Of a stretch of 64,000 nucleotides of DNA, positions 1-9,058 are shown one piece after another. The notes beneath the pieces were generated by a model. The model was given only the letters and a program-made list of their open reading frames with translations. It had not been told where the DNA came from and searched no databases. How positions within the stretch are numbered: the stretch's first letter is position 1; the number at the start of each line of letters is the position of its first letter. The stretch is from contig NZ_WSUT01000005.1 in NCBI RefSeq assembly GCF_009789535.1, positions 1,611,501 through 1,675,500 on the forward strand, given 5' to 3'. Source of the DNA: Sphingomonas carotinifaciens (GTDB taxonomy: Bacteria; Pseudomonadota; Alphaproteobacteria; Sphingomonadales; Sphingomonadaceae). The translations under genes and the position numbers were made by a program.

Positions 1-8
1 AGTAGCGC

Positions 9-719
9 TCAGGCCGCGCCCGCGATGAAGCAGGCGGTGTCGGGCAGAACGGGCGCGGCCCGCCAGCCGGGCGCGTCGTGGAAGATCTGCGCCTGTTCCG
101 GATTGGTGTAGATCACCACGATCCGCTCGGTACCTGCGGCCAGCGCCTGGTCCAGCCGCGCACGGACGCCGGCGAGGACGGTCGCGTCGAAGGGGTTGTA
201 GAGATACACGCACAGCCGCGGCCCCGCCGGCAGATACTCGCAGGCGTCGCCCTCGAAGATCGCGGCCGGGGGCAGGGCGGGTGAGCGTTCGCGCAAGGTG
301 GCGAGATTGCGACGGGCGATCTCGCACAAATGCGGCGACAGTTCGACGCCGGTGGCGTGCACAAAGCCGAGCTGCTGGGCGAGCATCACCATGCGGCCCT
401 TGCCGGCGCCATAGTCGATGAAGTGATAGTCGCGGGGATCGATGCCGAGCGTGGTGACGGGATCGCGCAACATGGCCTGGGTACTGGGGGCGTAATGCAC
501 CGCGCTGCGCCGACGCTCGGCACGCAGCGCCAGATCATGCACCGCGACCATGCCGCTGGTGTCGGTGCCCCAGGCGCGATCAAAGGCGCGGTCGGCCCGG
601 CGCGCGGCGCGGGCGGCGGGGCGCTGGGCGCGGAGGTGGTGGCAGAGCGTCTTGACGGACAACCGCAGCAATTCGCGCGGCGAGCGGTTGGCGAGGCGGG
701 CGATCAGGGCGTCGAGCAT
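9..719 (-). CDS. class I SAM-dependent methyltransferase
   Basis: A 236-residue protein with a Rossmann methyltransferase core. The SAM-binding motif I reads FIDYGAGKGRMVMLA near residue 90-105, followed by an acidic motif (TGVELSPHLCEIARRNL) that would bind the ribose. A later strand with VYLYNPFD sits where the catalytic or substrate-side loop of such enzymes lies. The substrate cannot be told from the sequence. The start is ATG. It lies downstream of ctrA on the same strand, separated by about 80 bases that contain a palindromic repeat, so it is probably a separate unit. Confidence 0.8.
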   Translation of the reverse strand: MLDALIARLANRSPRELLRLSVKTLCHHLRAQRPAARAARRADRAFDRAWGTDTSGMVAVHDLALRAERRRSAVHYAPSTQAMLRDPVTTLGIDPRDYHFIDYGAGKGRMVMLAQQLGFVHATGVELSPHLCEIARRNLATLRERSPALPPAAIFEGDACEYLPAGPRLCVYLYNPFDATVLAGVRARLDQALAAGTERIVVIYTNPEQAQIFHDAPGWRAAPVLPDTACFIAGAA

Positions 720-767
720 GGCCGTGATACTGCCATGCGACGGGTTAAAGAAGTGGGTGCGGCCTCA

Positions 768-794
768 GTCCCTCTCCCCGGAGGAAAGAGGGAC
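768..794. repeat. palindromic CCCTCTCC repeat copy, downstream of ctrA
   Basis: A hairpin with 8-bp perfect arms (GTCCCTCT and AGAGGGAC) lies between ctrA and the methyltransferase. It shares its CCCTCTCCCC core with the copies near 5105 and 33164, and resembles the GC-only copy near 16661. It has no clear U-run, so termination of ctrA here is only inferred. Confidence 0.6.
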
Positions 795-800
795 TTGAAA

Positions 801-1511
<711 letters not shown>

Positions 1512-1573
1512 CTGGCATTCCCCTGTCGGTCTATTCCACGTCGGAAATCCACCGGCCCCGGCGGTCGACCCTT

Positions 1574-1623
1574 GATTCATTAACCACGCAATCTGTGAAC
1601 GCCAAAGGTTAATTGATGCCTAA
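1574..1623 (-). promoter_or_regulatory. putative ctrA control region: GANTC site and CtrA half-sites
   Basis: Upstream of ctrA there is a GATTC (GANTC, the CcrM methylation target) at 1574-1578 directly beside TTAACC at 1580-1585. A second half-site GGTTAA lies at 1607-1612. Read from 1609 it forms TTAA-N7-CTAA, one base from the CtrA consensus TTAA-N7-TTAA. In Caulobacter the ctrA promoters combine CtrA boxes with a GANTC site. This is sequence resemblance only; GANTC is common enough to occur by chance. Confidence 0.45.
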
Positions 1624-2723
1624 GTGGGTTTGTTATCTTTGTCGTCGCGGCGCAGCCACGCGCCGGGACCGAGCAGGGTATTGTGTTCGGCGCGCGGAAT
1701 GTCCTCGCCCAGCACCTCGCGCAGATACAGGCTGCGGATCAGGGTGAAGATCACGACGAGCAGCGCGGCGGAGAAGAAAAGTCCGAACAATCCGAAGATT
1801 ACGCCGACCGCGATGATGGCGAACAGGGTGACCGCCGGGGGGATGGCGACGACGCGGCTGGTGACGAAGGGGGTGATGGCGTTGGTCTGGATGATGCGGA
1901 CGACGCCGAAGGTGACGAGCGTGCCGATGATCGCGCCGTTGCCATGCGTGGTGGCGGCAAGGCCGAGCGCGGGCAGCATCGCCGCGATCGGGCCGACATA
2001 GGGGACGAACTCGCTGAGCCCGGTCAGCAGGCCGAGGGCGGCGGCGGAGGGCACCCCGGCGATCCACAGGCCGAGGCCGACCAGCACGCCCATGGTGGTC
2101 ATCTGGATCAACTGCGCGCGCAGCCATAGGCGCAGCGTCGAGGCGGTGTCGAACAGCGCATCCTCCACCGCACGGCGTTTGCCGCGGGGGATGAGGAACA
2201 GGAAGCCGCGCTCATACACCTTGGGATCGGCGGCGAAGAACAACGCGCCGACGAGGAGGAGCAGGCAGTTGAGCACGAACTCACCCGCGCCCGTCGCGAT
2301 CCCGCCGACATCCTGCGCGACGCGGCTGCCGGCATAGGCGGCCTGCACCGCATCGACCACCTTGGCGCCGACCGGCGACTGGCTCGCCCACGCCTCCAGA
2401 TTGCCGAGCAGCGAGGGCAGTTGCGTGACAAGCGTGTTGAGTTGCTGGCGAAAGGCAACGCCGAACAGCCAGCCGAGAAAACCGATCACCGCCAGCACGG
2501 TGACGATCGCCATGCTGAGCGACCGCTTGGGGCCGACCGGCAGGTGATCGCGGTAGAGATCGGCGATGGCGTGGATGACGATCGCACCCAGAATGGAGCC
2601 AAAGGCGAGAATCAGCAGGTCGCCGGCGCGGTAGAGCGCGGCGGTGATGGCGACGATGAGGATGGTGAGGACGACCCGGCGGACATAGCGGGCATCGTCC
2701 TCGTCGGGAGTCAGGCGGCTCAT
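1620..2723 (-). CDS. AI-2E family (PerM/UPF0118) permease
   Basis: A 367-residue polytopic inner-membrane protein with about eight hydrophobic segments in the usual PerM/YdiK/TqsA order. A pair sits near the N-terminus, an amphipathic region follows at about 80-150, and the C-terminal block contains GLLTGLSEFVPYVGPIAAMLPAL, a family hallmark. Family members export small molecules or ions (autoinducer-2, or Na+/H+ exchange); the substrate here is unknown. ATG at 2723 is chosen because it overlaps the stop of the lysR gene (ATGA), implying coupled translation. The ORF can be extended five codons. Confidence 0.88.
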   Translation of the reverse strand: MSRLTPDEDDARYVRRVVLTILIVAITAALYRAGDLLILAFGSILGAIVIHAIADLYRDHLPVGPKRSLSMAIVTVLAVIGFLGWLFGVAFRQQLNTLVTQLPSLLGNLEAWASQSPVGAKVVDAVQAAYAGSRVAQDVGGIATGAGEFVLNCLLLLVGALFFAADPKVYERGFLFLIPRGKRRAVEDALFDTASTLRLWLRAQLIQMTTMGVLVGLGLWIAGVPSAAALGLLTGLSEFVPYVGPIAAMLPALGLAATTHGNGAIIGTLVTFGVVRIIQTNAITPFVTSRVVAIPPAVTLFAIIAVGVIFGLFGLFFSAALLVVIFTLIRSLYLREVLGEDIPRAEHNTLLGPGAWLRRDDKDNKPT

Positions 2724-3625
2724 CGACCCGCTCCGCACGGATCGCGGACATGATCGGCCAGATAGCCGATCAGCGCCTCGACACGCGCGGGACGCAACGG
2801 GCTGGGCGGGGTGAGCAGGTGGAGACCGATCGCCGGGGGCGCCCAGTCCGGCAGGATTTCCACCACCCGGCCATCGGCCAGATAGGGCCCGATGATGAAG
2901 CCGGGCAGGCGCGCGATGCCGAGCCCGGCGAGGATCGCGGGCACCAGCGCGTCGCCGCTATTGGCGCTGAGCGGTCCTTCGGCGCGGACGGACACCTCGG
3001 CACCGTCGGCGCGGCGAAAGCGCCAGGGGCCGGCGAGGTTGGAATAGCCGAGCAGCCGGTGTTCGCCCAGTTCCGCCGGATGCGCGGGATGCCCGTGTTC
3101 GGCGAGATAACCGGGCGAGGCGATGATGTGGGTCGAGATGCCGCACAGCCGGCGCGCCCGCAGGCTGCTGTCCGGCAGATCGGCGATGCGCAGCGCGATG
3201 TCGAACCCTTCGGCGACGATGTCGATGCGCGAATCGGAGAGGCTGAGCTCGATCTCGATCCCCGGGTGCAGCTTCAGGAAATCGGCGAGCAGGGGGGCGA
3301 TGTTGGCGACCCCGAACGACATGGGCGCGGCGAGGCGGACGCGACCCGTGGGGGCGCTGGCGGCATGGTGGGCCGCCTCCTCAGCGGCGCGCGCCTCGGC
3401 CAGGATGCGGGCGGCGTGCTCGGACAATGGCTTGCCCGCCTCGGTCAGCGCCAGGCGGCGCGAGGTGCGGTGGAACAGCGACTGGCCCAGTTGCGCCTCC
3501 AGCCGGGTGATCGCCTTGGACACGGTGGCCTTGGACAGGCCGATCGCCTCTGCCGCGGCGCTGAACGAGCGATGTTCGACCACCGCGGCGAAGATCGCCC
3601 AGGCTTCCAGATCCGGCAGGCGCAT
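2720..3625 (-). CDS. LysR-family transcriptional regulator
   Basis: A 301-residue LysR-type regulator. The N-terminal winged helix-turn-helix (about 1-60) contains the signature SFSAAAEAIGLSKATVSKAI, and a periplasmic-binding-protein-like effector domain follows from about 90. It is divergent from the pirin/WrbA operon across a 120-bp gap with inverted repeats. By the usual LysR logic it probably regulates that operon in response to a quinone-like or redox-active signal. The ATG at 3625 is preceded by AAGGGG; the frame stays open far upstream but this reads antisense through the pirin gene. Confidence 0.93.
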   Translation of the reverse strand: MRLPDLEAWAIFAAVVEHRSFSAAAEAIGLSKATVSKAITRLEAQLGQSLFHRTSRRLALTEAGKPLSEHAARILAEARAAEEAAHHAASAPTGRVRLAAPMSFGVANIAPLLADFLKLHPGIEIELSLSDSRIDIVAEGFDIALRIADLPDSSLRARRLCGISTHIIASPGYLAEHGHPAHPAELGEHRLLGYSNLAGPWRFRRADGAEVSVRAEGPLSANSGDALVPAILAGLGIARLPGFIIGPYLADGRVVEILPDWAPPAIGLHLLTPPSPLRPARVEALIGYLADHVRDPCGAGR

Positions 3626-3662
3626 GACGTGACCCCTTGTTGATCCGGCCCATGTTAATACG

Positions 3663-3688
3663 GGAAACGATCGGTTTCCAGCGTTTCC
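3663..3688. promoter_or_regulatory. candidate LysR operator between lysR and pirin
   Basis: GGAAAC (3663-3668), five bases, then GTTTCC (3674-3679) make a perfect inverted repeat. A further GTTTCC copy (3683-3688) follows nine bases on. Position midway between divergent genes and multiple half-sites are typical for LysR regulators. No effector or binding data are visible. Confidence 0.45.
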
Positions 3689-3745
3689 GTTTACGCGATC
3701 GATGGCCTGCTTATCTTGGGGGCAACCAAACGGGAGCATGACATC

Positions 3746-4465
3746 ATGACCACCGACACGCTGAACACCATCGACCGCCGCGCCTTTGATTCGCTCGGCC
3801 ATGCCGATCACGGCTGGCTGAACGCGCGGCACCATTTCTCCTTTGCCAACTACTACGATCCCGCCCGGATGGGGTGGGGGGCGATCCGGGTGTGGAACGA
3901 CGACGAGATCGCCGCCAATGCCGGTTTCCCGCCGCATCCGCATGCCGACATGGAGATCATCACCTATGTCCGCTCCGGTGCGATCACGCACCAGGATTCG
4001 CTGGGCAACAGCGGCCGTACCGCGGCGGGCGACGTGCAGGTGATGAGCGCCGGGACCGGCGTGCGCCATGCCGAATATAATCTGGAGTCCGAGACGACGC
4101 GCATCTTCCAGATCTGGATCGAGCCGCGCCGTCGCGGTGGCCAGCCGAGTTGGGGTGCCAAGCCCTTCCCCAAGGGCGAGCGTTCCGGCCGGTTCGTGAC
4201 GCTGGCGAGCGGCTTTGCCGATGACGGCGATGCGCTGCCGATCCGGGCGGATGCGCGGGTGCTGGGCGCGACGCTGAAGGCCGGCGAAAGCGTCGAGCAT
4301 GCGGTGGGCGAGGGGCGGCATGCCTATCTCGTGCCCGCAACCGGGCGGATCACGATCGACGGTGTCGCGTTCTCCGCCCGCGATGGCGCGGCGCTGAGCG
4401 GCGGCCAGCGCGTGACCATCACCGCGGTCGAGGATGCCGAAATCGTCCTTGTCGACGCCGCATAA
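3746..4465 (+). CDS. pirin family protein (YhhW-like, quercetinase fold)
   Basis: A 239-residue bicupin. The metal ligands of the pirin family are present with the expected spacing: H64 and H66 in PHPHADME, then H108 and E110 in RHAEYN. YhhW-type pirins bind Fe or another metal and some have quercetin 2,3-dioxygenase activity; the physiological substrate is usually unknown. ATG at 3746 has GGGAG upstream. A WrbA-type quinone oxidoreductase follows 31 bases downstream, so the pair probably handles quinones or flavonoid-like compounds under the divergent LysR regulator. Confidence 0.92.
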   Translation: MTTDTLNTIDRRAFDSLGHADHGWLNARHHFSFANYYDPARMGWGAIRVWNDDEIAANAGFPPHPHADMEIITYVRSGAITHQDSLGNSGRTAAGDVQVMSAGTGVRHAEYNLESETTRIFQIWIEPRRRGGQPSWGAKPFPKGERSGRFVTLASGFADDGDALPIRADARVLGATLKAGESVEHAVGEGRHAYLVPATGRITIDGVAFSARDGAALSGGQRVTITAVEDAEIVLVDAA

Positions 4466-4496
4466 CGTTTCTCGTTCACGTTCAAGGAAACCGACC

Positions 4497-5099
4497 ATGA
4501 CCAAGGTGCTCGTTCTGTATTACTCGTCCTATGGCCATATCGAGCAGATGGCGGACGCGATCGCCGAGGGTGCCCGTGCCGGCGGTGCCGAGGTGGACAT
4601 CCGCCGCGTGAAGGAGACCGCGCCCGCCGAGGTGGTCGCCGCCGCGCACTTCAAGACCGATACCGCGCATCCCGAGATCGAGGGGCCGGACGCGCTGACC
4701 AACTATGACGCGGTAATCGTCGGCGCACCGACCCGCTATGGCCGGATGCCTTCCCAGATGGCGGCCTTCTGGGACACGACGGGCGGCGTGTGGATGAAGG
4801 GCGGCCTGGTCGGCAAGGTCGGCGGCGCGTTCACCTCCACCGCCAGCCAGCATGGCGGGCAGGAGACGACGTTGTTCTCGATCCTGACCAACCTGCTGCA
4901 TCACGGCATGACGATCGTCGGGCTGGATTACGGCTTTTCCGGCCAGAACGGCGTCAATGCGGTGAAGGGCGGCACGCCCTACGGCGCCAGCACGATCGCC
5001 GACGGCGATGGCAGCCGCCAGCCGAGCCAGGTGGAACTCGATGGTGCGCGCTATCAGGGCAAGCGCATTGCCGAGACCGCGGCGAAGTTGAAGGGGTAA
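4497..5099 (+). CDS. wrbA: NAD(P)H:quinone oxidoreductase, WrbA type
   Basis: A 200-residue flavodoxin-fold protein. The FMN phosphate loop is [12 protein letters not shown] near residue 8-19, and [13 protein letters not shown] and [13 protein letters not shown] are the other WrbA hallmarks. WrbA enzymes carry out two-electron quinone reduction, avoiding semiquinone and protecting against oxidative stress. ATG at 4497 is preceded by AAGGAAA. Second gene of the pirin operon. Confidence 0.95.
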   Translation: MTKVLVLYYSSYGHIEQMADAIAEGARAGGAEVDIRRVKETAPAEVVAAAHFKTDTAHPEIEGPDALTNYDAVIVGAPTRYGRMPSQMAAFWDTTGGVWMKGGLVGKVGGAFTSTASQHGGQETTLFSILTNLLHHGMTIVGLDYGFSGQNGVNAVKGGTPYGASTIADGDGSRQPSQVELDGARYQGKRIAETAAKLKG

Positions 5100-5104
5100 C
5101 GCCT

Positions 5105-5139
5105 TTATACCCTCTCCCCTCCCGGGGAGGGGGTGTATG
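5105..5139. repeat. palindromic CCCTCTCCCC repeat, bidirectional terminator-like
   Basis: ACCCTCTCCCC and GGGGAGGGGGT flank a three-base loop between the convergent wrbA and carboxypeptidase genes. Same core as the repeats at 768 and 33164. It could end transcription from both sides, although the U-run is poor. Confidence 0.6.
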
Positions 5140-5147
5140 GCGTGCCG

Positions 5148-5906
5148 CTACTTCCGCTTGCGCTTGCCTTTCCTGGGCTCCGGCGCAGGCGGTGCCGCGG
5201 GAATGGGCGGCTGGGCGGACACGGTCACCTTGACCAGGTCCGCCACCGCGGGATTGGCCGGAAAGGCCGCCCGCGCCTTGGCGAAGATGAAGCGGGCACG
5301 GGCGGCGCCCGGCGCGGTGGCGCTGGCGCCGACCCAGCGCCAATGCCACGGCTCCCACTTCACCCGCTGCTTGTTGGCGGCGGGGAAGCTCAGTTCGAAG
5401 CCGTATTTCGGGCCGTTCGCCATCAGCCAGCGAAAGGCCGGCGTCGCGGCCATGCAGGCTTCGGCATCTGGGCAGTTGGGCGAAGGGCGGACGGCGAAGT
5501 CGATCGCATAGCCCGTCGTGTGCTCGCTATGCCCCGGCGGCGCGACGGAGATCGCGCGCGACGATGCATCGCCCGGTTGTTCGCGGCAGAAGACATTGCC
5601 CTGCCGGATGATCGCGCGGTGACAGGACAGGCCGCGCAGCGACCCCATGACCGCCGGATCGCCCGCCGCGGCGGCGATCAGCCGCTGGAGATCGGGCAGC
5701 ATGTCGCGCCGGATCATGCAGCGCTGGCCAAGGGCGAACCCCGCGGGCGCTTCCACTAGTTCGTCGCGCGACACGTCGCCATAGGGGAAATGGCCCAGCA
5801 CGCGGCCATCGGCGGACGGCTTCAGCCCGGTGCCCTCGCAAATCTGCGCCGCGGCCAGGCCGGGGGCGAGAAGAAGCGACAGGAAGGGCAGCATTCGCAG
5901 CATCAT
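5148..5906 (-). CDS. M15/VanY-type D-alanyl-D-alanine carboxypeptidase family protein
   Basis: A 252-residue exported protein with an N-terminal signal peptide (hydrophobic run ending in AAAQ near residue 20). The zinc peptidase motif GHSEHTTGYAIDF gives the His and Asp ligands, and EPWHWRW gives the catalytic Glu and third His. This family trims the terminal D-Ala of peptidoglycan stem peptides in the periplasm. The C-terminus is a basic, Pro-rich tail (RKGKRKRK). Two adjacent ATGs follow a GGTGGA ribosome site; the first, at 5906, is chosen. Confidence 0.85.
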   Translation of the reverse strand: MMLRMLPFLSLLLAPGLAAAQICEGTGLKPSADGRVLGHFPYGDVSRDELVEAPAGFALGQRCMIRRDMLPDLQRLIAAAAGDPAVMGSLRGLSCHRAIIRQGNVFCREQPGDASSRAISVAPPGHSEHTTGYAIDFAVRPSPNCPDAEACMAATPAFRWLMANGPKYGFELSFPAANKQRVKWEPWHWRWVGASATAPGAARARFIFAKARAAFPANPAVADLVKVTVSAQPPIPAAPPAPEPRKGKRKRK

Positions 5907-5957
5907 AATCCACCGGCTCTGGCATGTGCGCGCACTCGGTGGCAAGGGAGCGGCATC

Positions 5958-6599
5958 ATGCATGGTGACCGAGTACTCTTTATCGACGGCGAAGCGCTGG
6001 TGATCGACAAGCCCGCCGGGCTGCCCGTCGATCCGCCGCGCGATGGCGCCATCAGTCTGGAAAACCATCTGGATTCGCTTCGCTTCGGCTTCCAGCGCTG
6101 GCCGCAGCCGGTGCACCGTCTGGACCGCGACACCAGTGGCTGCCTGCTCCTGTCGCGCAATCCCAAGGCGCATGCGCGCTTCCAGCAGGCGTTCGAGGGC
6201 GGGCTGGTCGAAAAGCGCTATCTGGCGGTGCTGGACGGGCTGGTCGAGGGGGAGGGCGTGATCGACCTCGCACTCGCCAAGGTTTCCACGCGCGAAACCG
6301 GATGGCGGATGGTCCCGGATACGAACGGCAAGGCGGCCCGCTCGGGCTGGCGCGCGATCCGGCAGGAGGGCGGGCGCACGCTGGTGGAGTTCCGGCCGGA
6401 GACGGGGCGGACGCACCAGATCCGCGTCCATGCCGCCGCGGGGCTGGGCGTCGCGGTGGTCGGCGATCCGGTATATGGGCGCGCGGATGCGGCCGGCATG
6501 CTGCTCCACGCCGCGGACCTGAAGATCGGCCGCGGGGCCAAGGACCCGATCGTGGCGAGCGCGCCGGTGCCCGAACGCTTCGGAACCTTCGCCGCATAG
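5958..6599 (+). CDS. RluA-family pseudouridine synthase
   Basis: A 213-residue protein with the catalytic motif HRLDRDTSG (nucleophile D56) and the C-terminal RTHQIRVH block. It isomerises uridine to pseudouridine in rRNA or tRNA. There is no S4 domain, so it is closer to RluA or TruC than to RluC/RluD; the target base cannot be assigned. ATG at 5958 follows GGGAG. It is divergent from the carboxypeptidase and followed closely by arfB. Confidence 0.93.
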   Translation: MHGDRVLFIDGEALVIDKPAGLPVDPPRDGAISLENHLDSLRFGFQRWPQPVHRLDRDTSGCLLLSRNPKAHARFQQAFEGGLVEKRYLAVLDGLVEGEGVIDLALAKVSTRETGWRMVPDTNGKAARSGWRAIRQEGGRTLVEFRPETGRTHQIRVHAAAGLGVAVVGDPVYGRADAAGMLLHAADLKIGRGAKDPIVASAPVPERFGTFAA

Positions 6600-6606
6600 C
6601 TGCCCG

Positions 6607-7032
6607 ATGGTCGCCATTCCCGTTACCCGCTCCATCTCCATCGACAGCGACGAACTGGTCGAGACGGCGACGCGTTCGGGAGGCGCCGGGGGGCAGCATG
6701 TGAACACCACCGATTCGGCGGTGGTGCTGCGCTTCGACGTCGCCGGTTCGCCCAACCTGCCCGACATGGTGAAGCGGCGGCTGATCGAACTGGCGGGATC
6801 GCGGATGACGCGGGAGGGCGTGCTGATCCTGCGCGGCGAATCGAGCCGGTCGCAGCACATGAACCGGGAAGAGGTGCGCGAGCGGTTGCTGGCGCTGATC
6901 CGCGACGCGACCTTTGTTCAGAAGAAGCGCCGCCCGACCAAGCCGACCCGTGCGTCGCAGACGCGGCGGGTGGACGCCAAGAAGGGGCGCAGCACGGTCA
7001 AGGCGGGACGCGGCAAGCCGCGGCTGGATTGA
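6607..7032 (+). CDS. arfB: alternative ribosome-rescue factor ArfB (YaeJ)
   Basis: A 141-residue protein with the release-factor GGQ motif (residues 28-30 in GGAGGQHVN) and a long basic C-terminal tail (about residue 105 onward, rich in K and R). In ArfB this tail enters the empty mRNA channel of stalled ribosomes, allowing the GGQ to hydrolyse the peptidyl-tRNA. Length matches ArfB and is too short for RF1/RF2. It starts seven bases after the pseudouridine synthase, so the two are probably cotranscribed. Confidence 0.94.
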   Translation: MVAIPVTRSISIDSDELVETATRSGGAGGQHVNTTDSAVVLRFDVAGSPNLPDMVKRRLIELAGSRMTREGVLILRGESSRSQHMNREEVRERLLALIRDATFVQKKRRPTKPTRASQTRRVDAKKGRSTVKAGRGKPRLD

Positions 7033-7037
7033 GGCCG

Positions 7038-7211
7038 TCAGGCGGGCGGCAATTGTTCCAGCAGGCGTGGCGACCGATCCTGCCGAACCAGGATGCCGGC
7101 GCGGAACGGCGCCTGATGGCGTTCATACCAGTCGGCGGGGCAGAACCCGTCCGGCGGCGCCACGGGGGCCGGCGGTTCGGCGGCGGCGGCCAATGGCACC
7201 GTGTCTGGCAT
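7038..7211 (-). CDS. small hypothetical protein (57 aa)
   Basis: A short ORF of unrecognised function, rich in Pro and Ala at the N-terminus with a compact region DWYERHQAPFRAGILVRQDR. ATG at 7211 is preceded by GGGAGAG at good spacing, and the gene is convergent with arfB with only five bases between stops. The reading frame remains open upstream, but the ribosome site favours this start. Confidence 0.5.
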   Translation of the reverse strand: MPDTVPLAAAAEPPAPVAPPDGFCPADWYERHQAPFRAGILVRQDRSPRLLEQLPPA

Positions 7212-7364
7212 TGCGAACTCTCCCATCGACGCCAAGCTGTACCAAGATGCCAGCGCCGTGCATCCGGAAAAATCCCCGAACTTATCCTTTTGTTGCAAAC
7301 AGATGAGGCAATGAGGCGGGAGGGGCGGTTTGCATCGTGCCGGGGCCGGCCTACATGGCGGCGC

Positions 7365-7847
7365 ATGTTCCAGTTCGATATCGCCGCCGGCTCCAAGGCG
7401 GAGCTTTACCGTGACCTGCACGCCGCGCTCGACGCGCTGACCGCGGGAGAGCGCGACGCGATCGCCAACATGGCGAATGCTGCCGCGCTGATCTGGCAAT
7501 ATCTGCCCGCGCTGAACTGGTCCGGTTTCTACCGGATGGTGGAGGGCGAACTGGTGCTGGGGCCATTCCAGGGCAAGGCGGCCTGCATCCGCATCCCGCT
7601 GGGCAAAGGCGTGTGCGGCGCGGCGGCGGCAAGCGGGGAGACGCAGCGCGTCGCCGATGTCCATGCCTTTCCGGGACATATCGCATGCGATGCGGCGAGC
7701 CGGTCGGAGCTGGTGGTGCCGATCGTCGTCGACGGCCGCGTGCTGGGGGTGCTCGACCTCGACAGCCCGGTGCCCGACCGTTTCGACGCGGAGGACCAGC
7801 AGGGGTGCGAGGCGCTGATGGCGCTGCTGGCTCCCCGGCTTGGCTGA
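7365..7847 (+). CDS. msrC: GAF-domain free methionine-(R)-sulfoxide reductase
   Basis: A 160-residue single GAF domain. Three cysteines C74, C84 and C108 have the same spacing (10 and 24) as the catalytic set of E. coli fRMsr (YebR/MsrC). It reduces free L-methionine-(R)-sulfoxide with thioredoxin electrons, an oxidative-stress repair role in the cytoplasm. ATG at 7365 begins the conserved N-terminus; the frame extends upstream without homology. Confidence 0.92.
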   Translation: MFQFDIAAGSKAELYRDLHAALDALTAGERDAIANMANAAALIWQYLPALNWSGFYRMVEGELVLGPFQGKAACIRIPLGKGVCGAAAASGETQRVADVHAFPGHIACDAASRSELVVPIVVDGRVLGVLDLDSPVPDRFDAEDQQGCEALMALLAPRLG

Positions 7848-7971
7848 AGGCGTATCGCGCGGCCCAAATCGGGACGGCGGCGGGCGCTTCTCGGCTTACG
7901 CAGGGGCATGGTAAGCAACCTGTAAACCGGCTGCCGCGTTGGCGGGGCTGACAACAGGGAGACAGGCGACC

Positions 7972-9018
7972 ATGCGGACGCTGCTGCTCGCAGGCGCGGG
8001 TATCATCACGGCGATCAGTGGCGGGGCACAGGCCCAGCGGGCACCGGGCGCGAGCTATCCGCCGCCGGGTGCGAATGTGCCGGCACCCCAACCGCCTGCG
8101 GCCCTGCCGCCCGCAAACCGGCCGAACGCCAGCCACCGCCCGGCGCCGCTCCCTGCCGCCGCCCGGCCGACCGCCGCGCGCTGGGGCAGCATGGTGGATG
8201 GCCGCTGGTGGGGCGGCGCGAATGCGCCGGGGGGCTGGAACGCCTATCGTCGCCCGGTGCGCGGCGTCGCCTTGCCACCCTATTGGGTATCGCCGCGGTT
8301 CACGGTCAACGACTGGCGCGACTATGGGCTCGACACGCCCGGCCGGGGGCGCCGCTGGGCGCGCTATTATGACGATGCGGTGCTGATCGACGATCGTGGC
8401 ACGGTCTATGACATGGTGGGCGACGTCGACTGGATGGGCGAACGCCGGCGCGAACAGTTCGCGCGCGACGATCGCCGCGACGGTGACGGCCTGACGGGTG
8501 CTGCCATCGGTGCGGTGGCGGGTGGTGTTGCCGGCAATGTGATTGCCGGACGGGGCAACCGGCTGGGCGGGACGCTGATCGGGGCAGGGGTCGGCGCGGC
8601 GGGCGGTTATGCGATCGACCGCTCGCGTTCGCGCGGCCGGGGACGCCGGGCGGAACCGGGATATGACTATCTGGTCGCCCCCGATTACGGGCCCGGTTAT
8701 GCCGACGATGACGGCCCGGGATACGACCCCTATTATGACGACGGCTATCCGCCGCCCCCGCCCCCGGTCGCCCCGGCGGTGACGACGGTGCAGGGCGGTG
8801 CGCCCTGGGTCTCGCCCGACGGGCGTACCACGGTGACGACCACCACCGCGGGCGGATATCCGGCCGGTGGCTATTATTATCCGGGCACGACCACGACGAC
8901 GGTGGTGGTGCAGAGTGCACCGGTGGTCACCACCACGACCACCGAGGTGTATGAGGACCGGGTGCGCTACTCACCGCGCAAGGTGGTCCGGCGCAAGACG
9001 AAGCTGCTGCGCCGCTGA
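7972..9018 (+). CDS. RcnB-like domain plus glycine-zipper envelope protein
   Basis: A 348-residue exported protein. It has a signal peptide (about 1-22), a Pro-rich linker, and an RcnB-type region with [22 protein letters not shown] glycine zipper ([18 protein letters not shown] and [13 protein letters not shown], about 180-220) can pack in or against the outer membrane, and a low-complexity Tyr/Asp/Pro/Thr tail follows. RcnB-type domains are periplasmic; in E. coli RcnB influences Ni/Co homeostasis. The metal link is only by domain similarity. Confidence 0.75.
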   Translation: MRTLLLAGAGIITAISGGAQAQRAPGASYPPPGANVPAPQPPAALPPANRPNASHRPAPLPAAARPTAARWGSMVDGRWWGGANAPGGWNAYRRPVRGVALPPYWVSPRFTVNDWRDYGLDTPGRGRRWARYYDDAVLIDDRGTVYDMVGDVDWMGERRREQFARDDRRDGDGLTGAAIGAVAGGVAGNVIAGRGNRLGGTLIGAGVGAAGGYAIDRSRSRGRGRRAEPGYDYLVAPDYGPGYADDDGPGYDPYYDDGYPPPPPPVAPAVTTVQGGAPWVSPDGRTTVTTTTAGGYPAGGYYYPGTTTTTVVVQSAPVVTTTTTEVYEDRVRYSPRKVVRRKTKLLRR

Positions 9019-9026
9019 ACGACGCT

Positions 9027-9050
9027 GCCCGTTCCCCGACGGGAACGGGC
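9027..9050. terminator. 10-bp perfect hairpin between convergent genes
   Basis: GCCCGTTCCC, loop CGAC, GGGAACGGGC lies between the RcnB-like gene and the M28 peptidase gene. There is no U-run, so it may block transcription weakly or stabilise both 3' ends. Confidence 0.5.
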
Positions 9051-9058
9051 CGGTGGCG

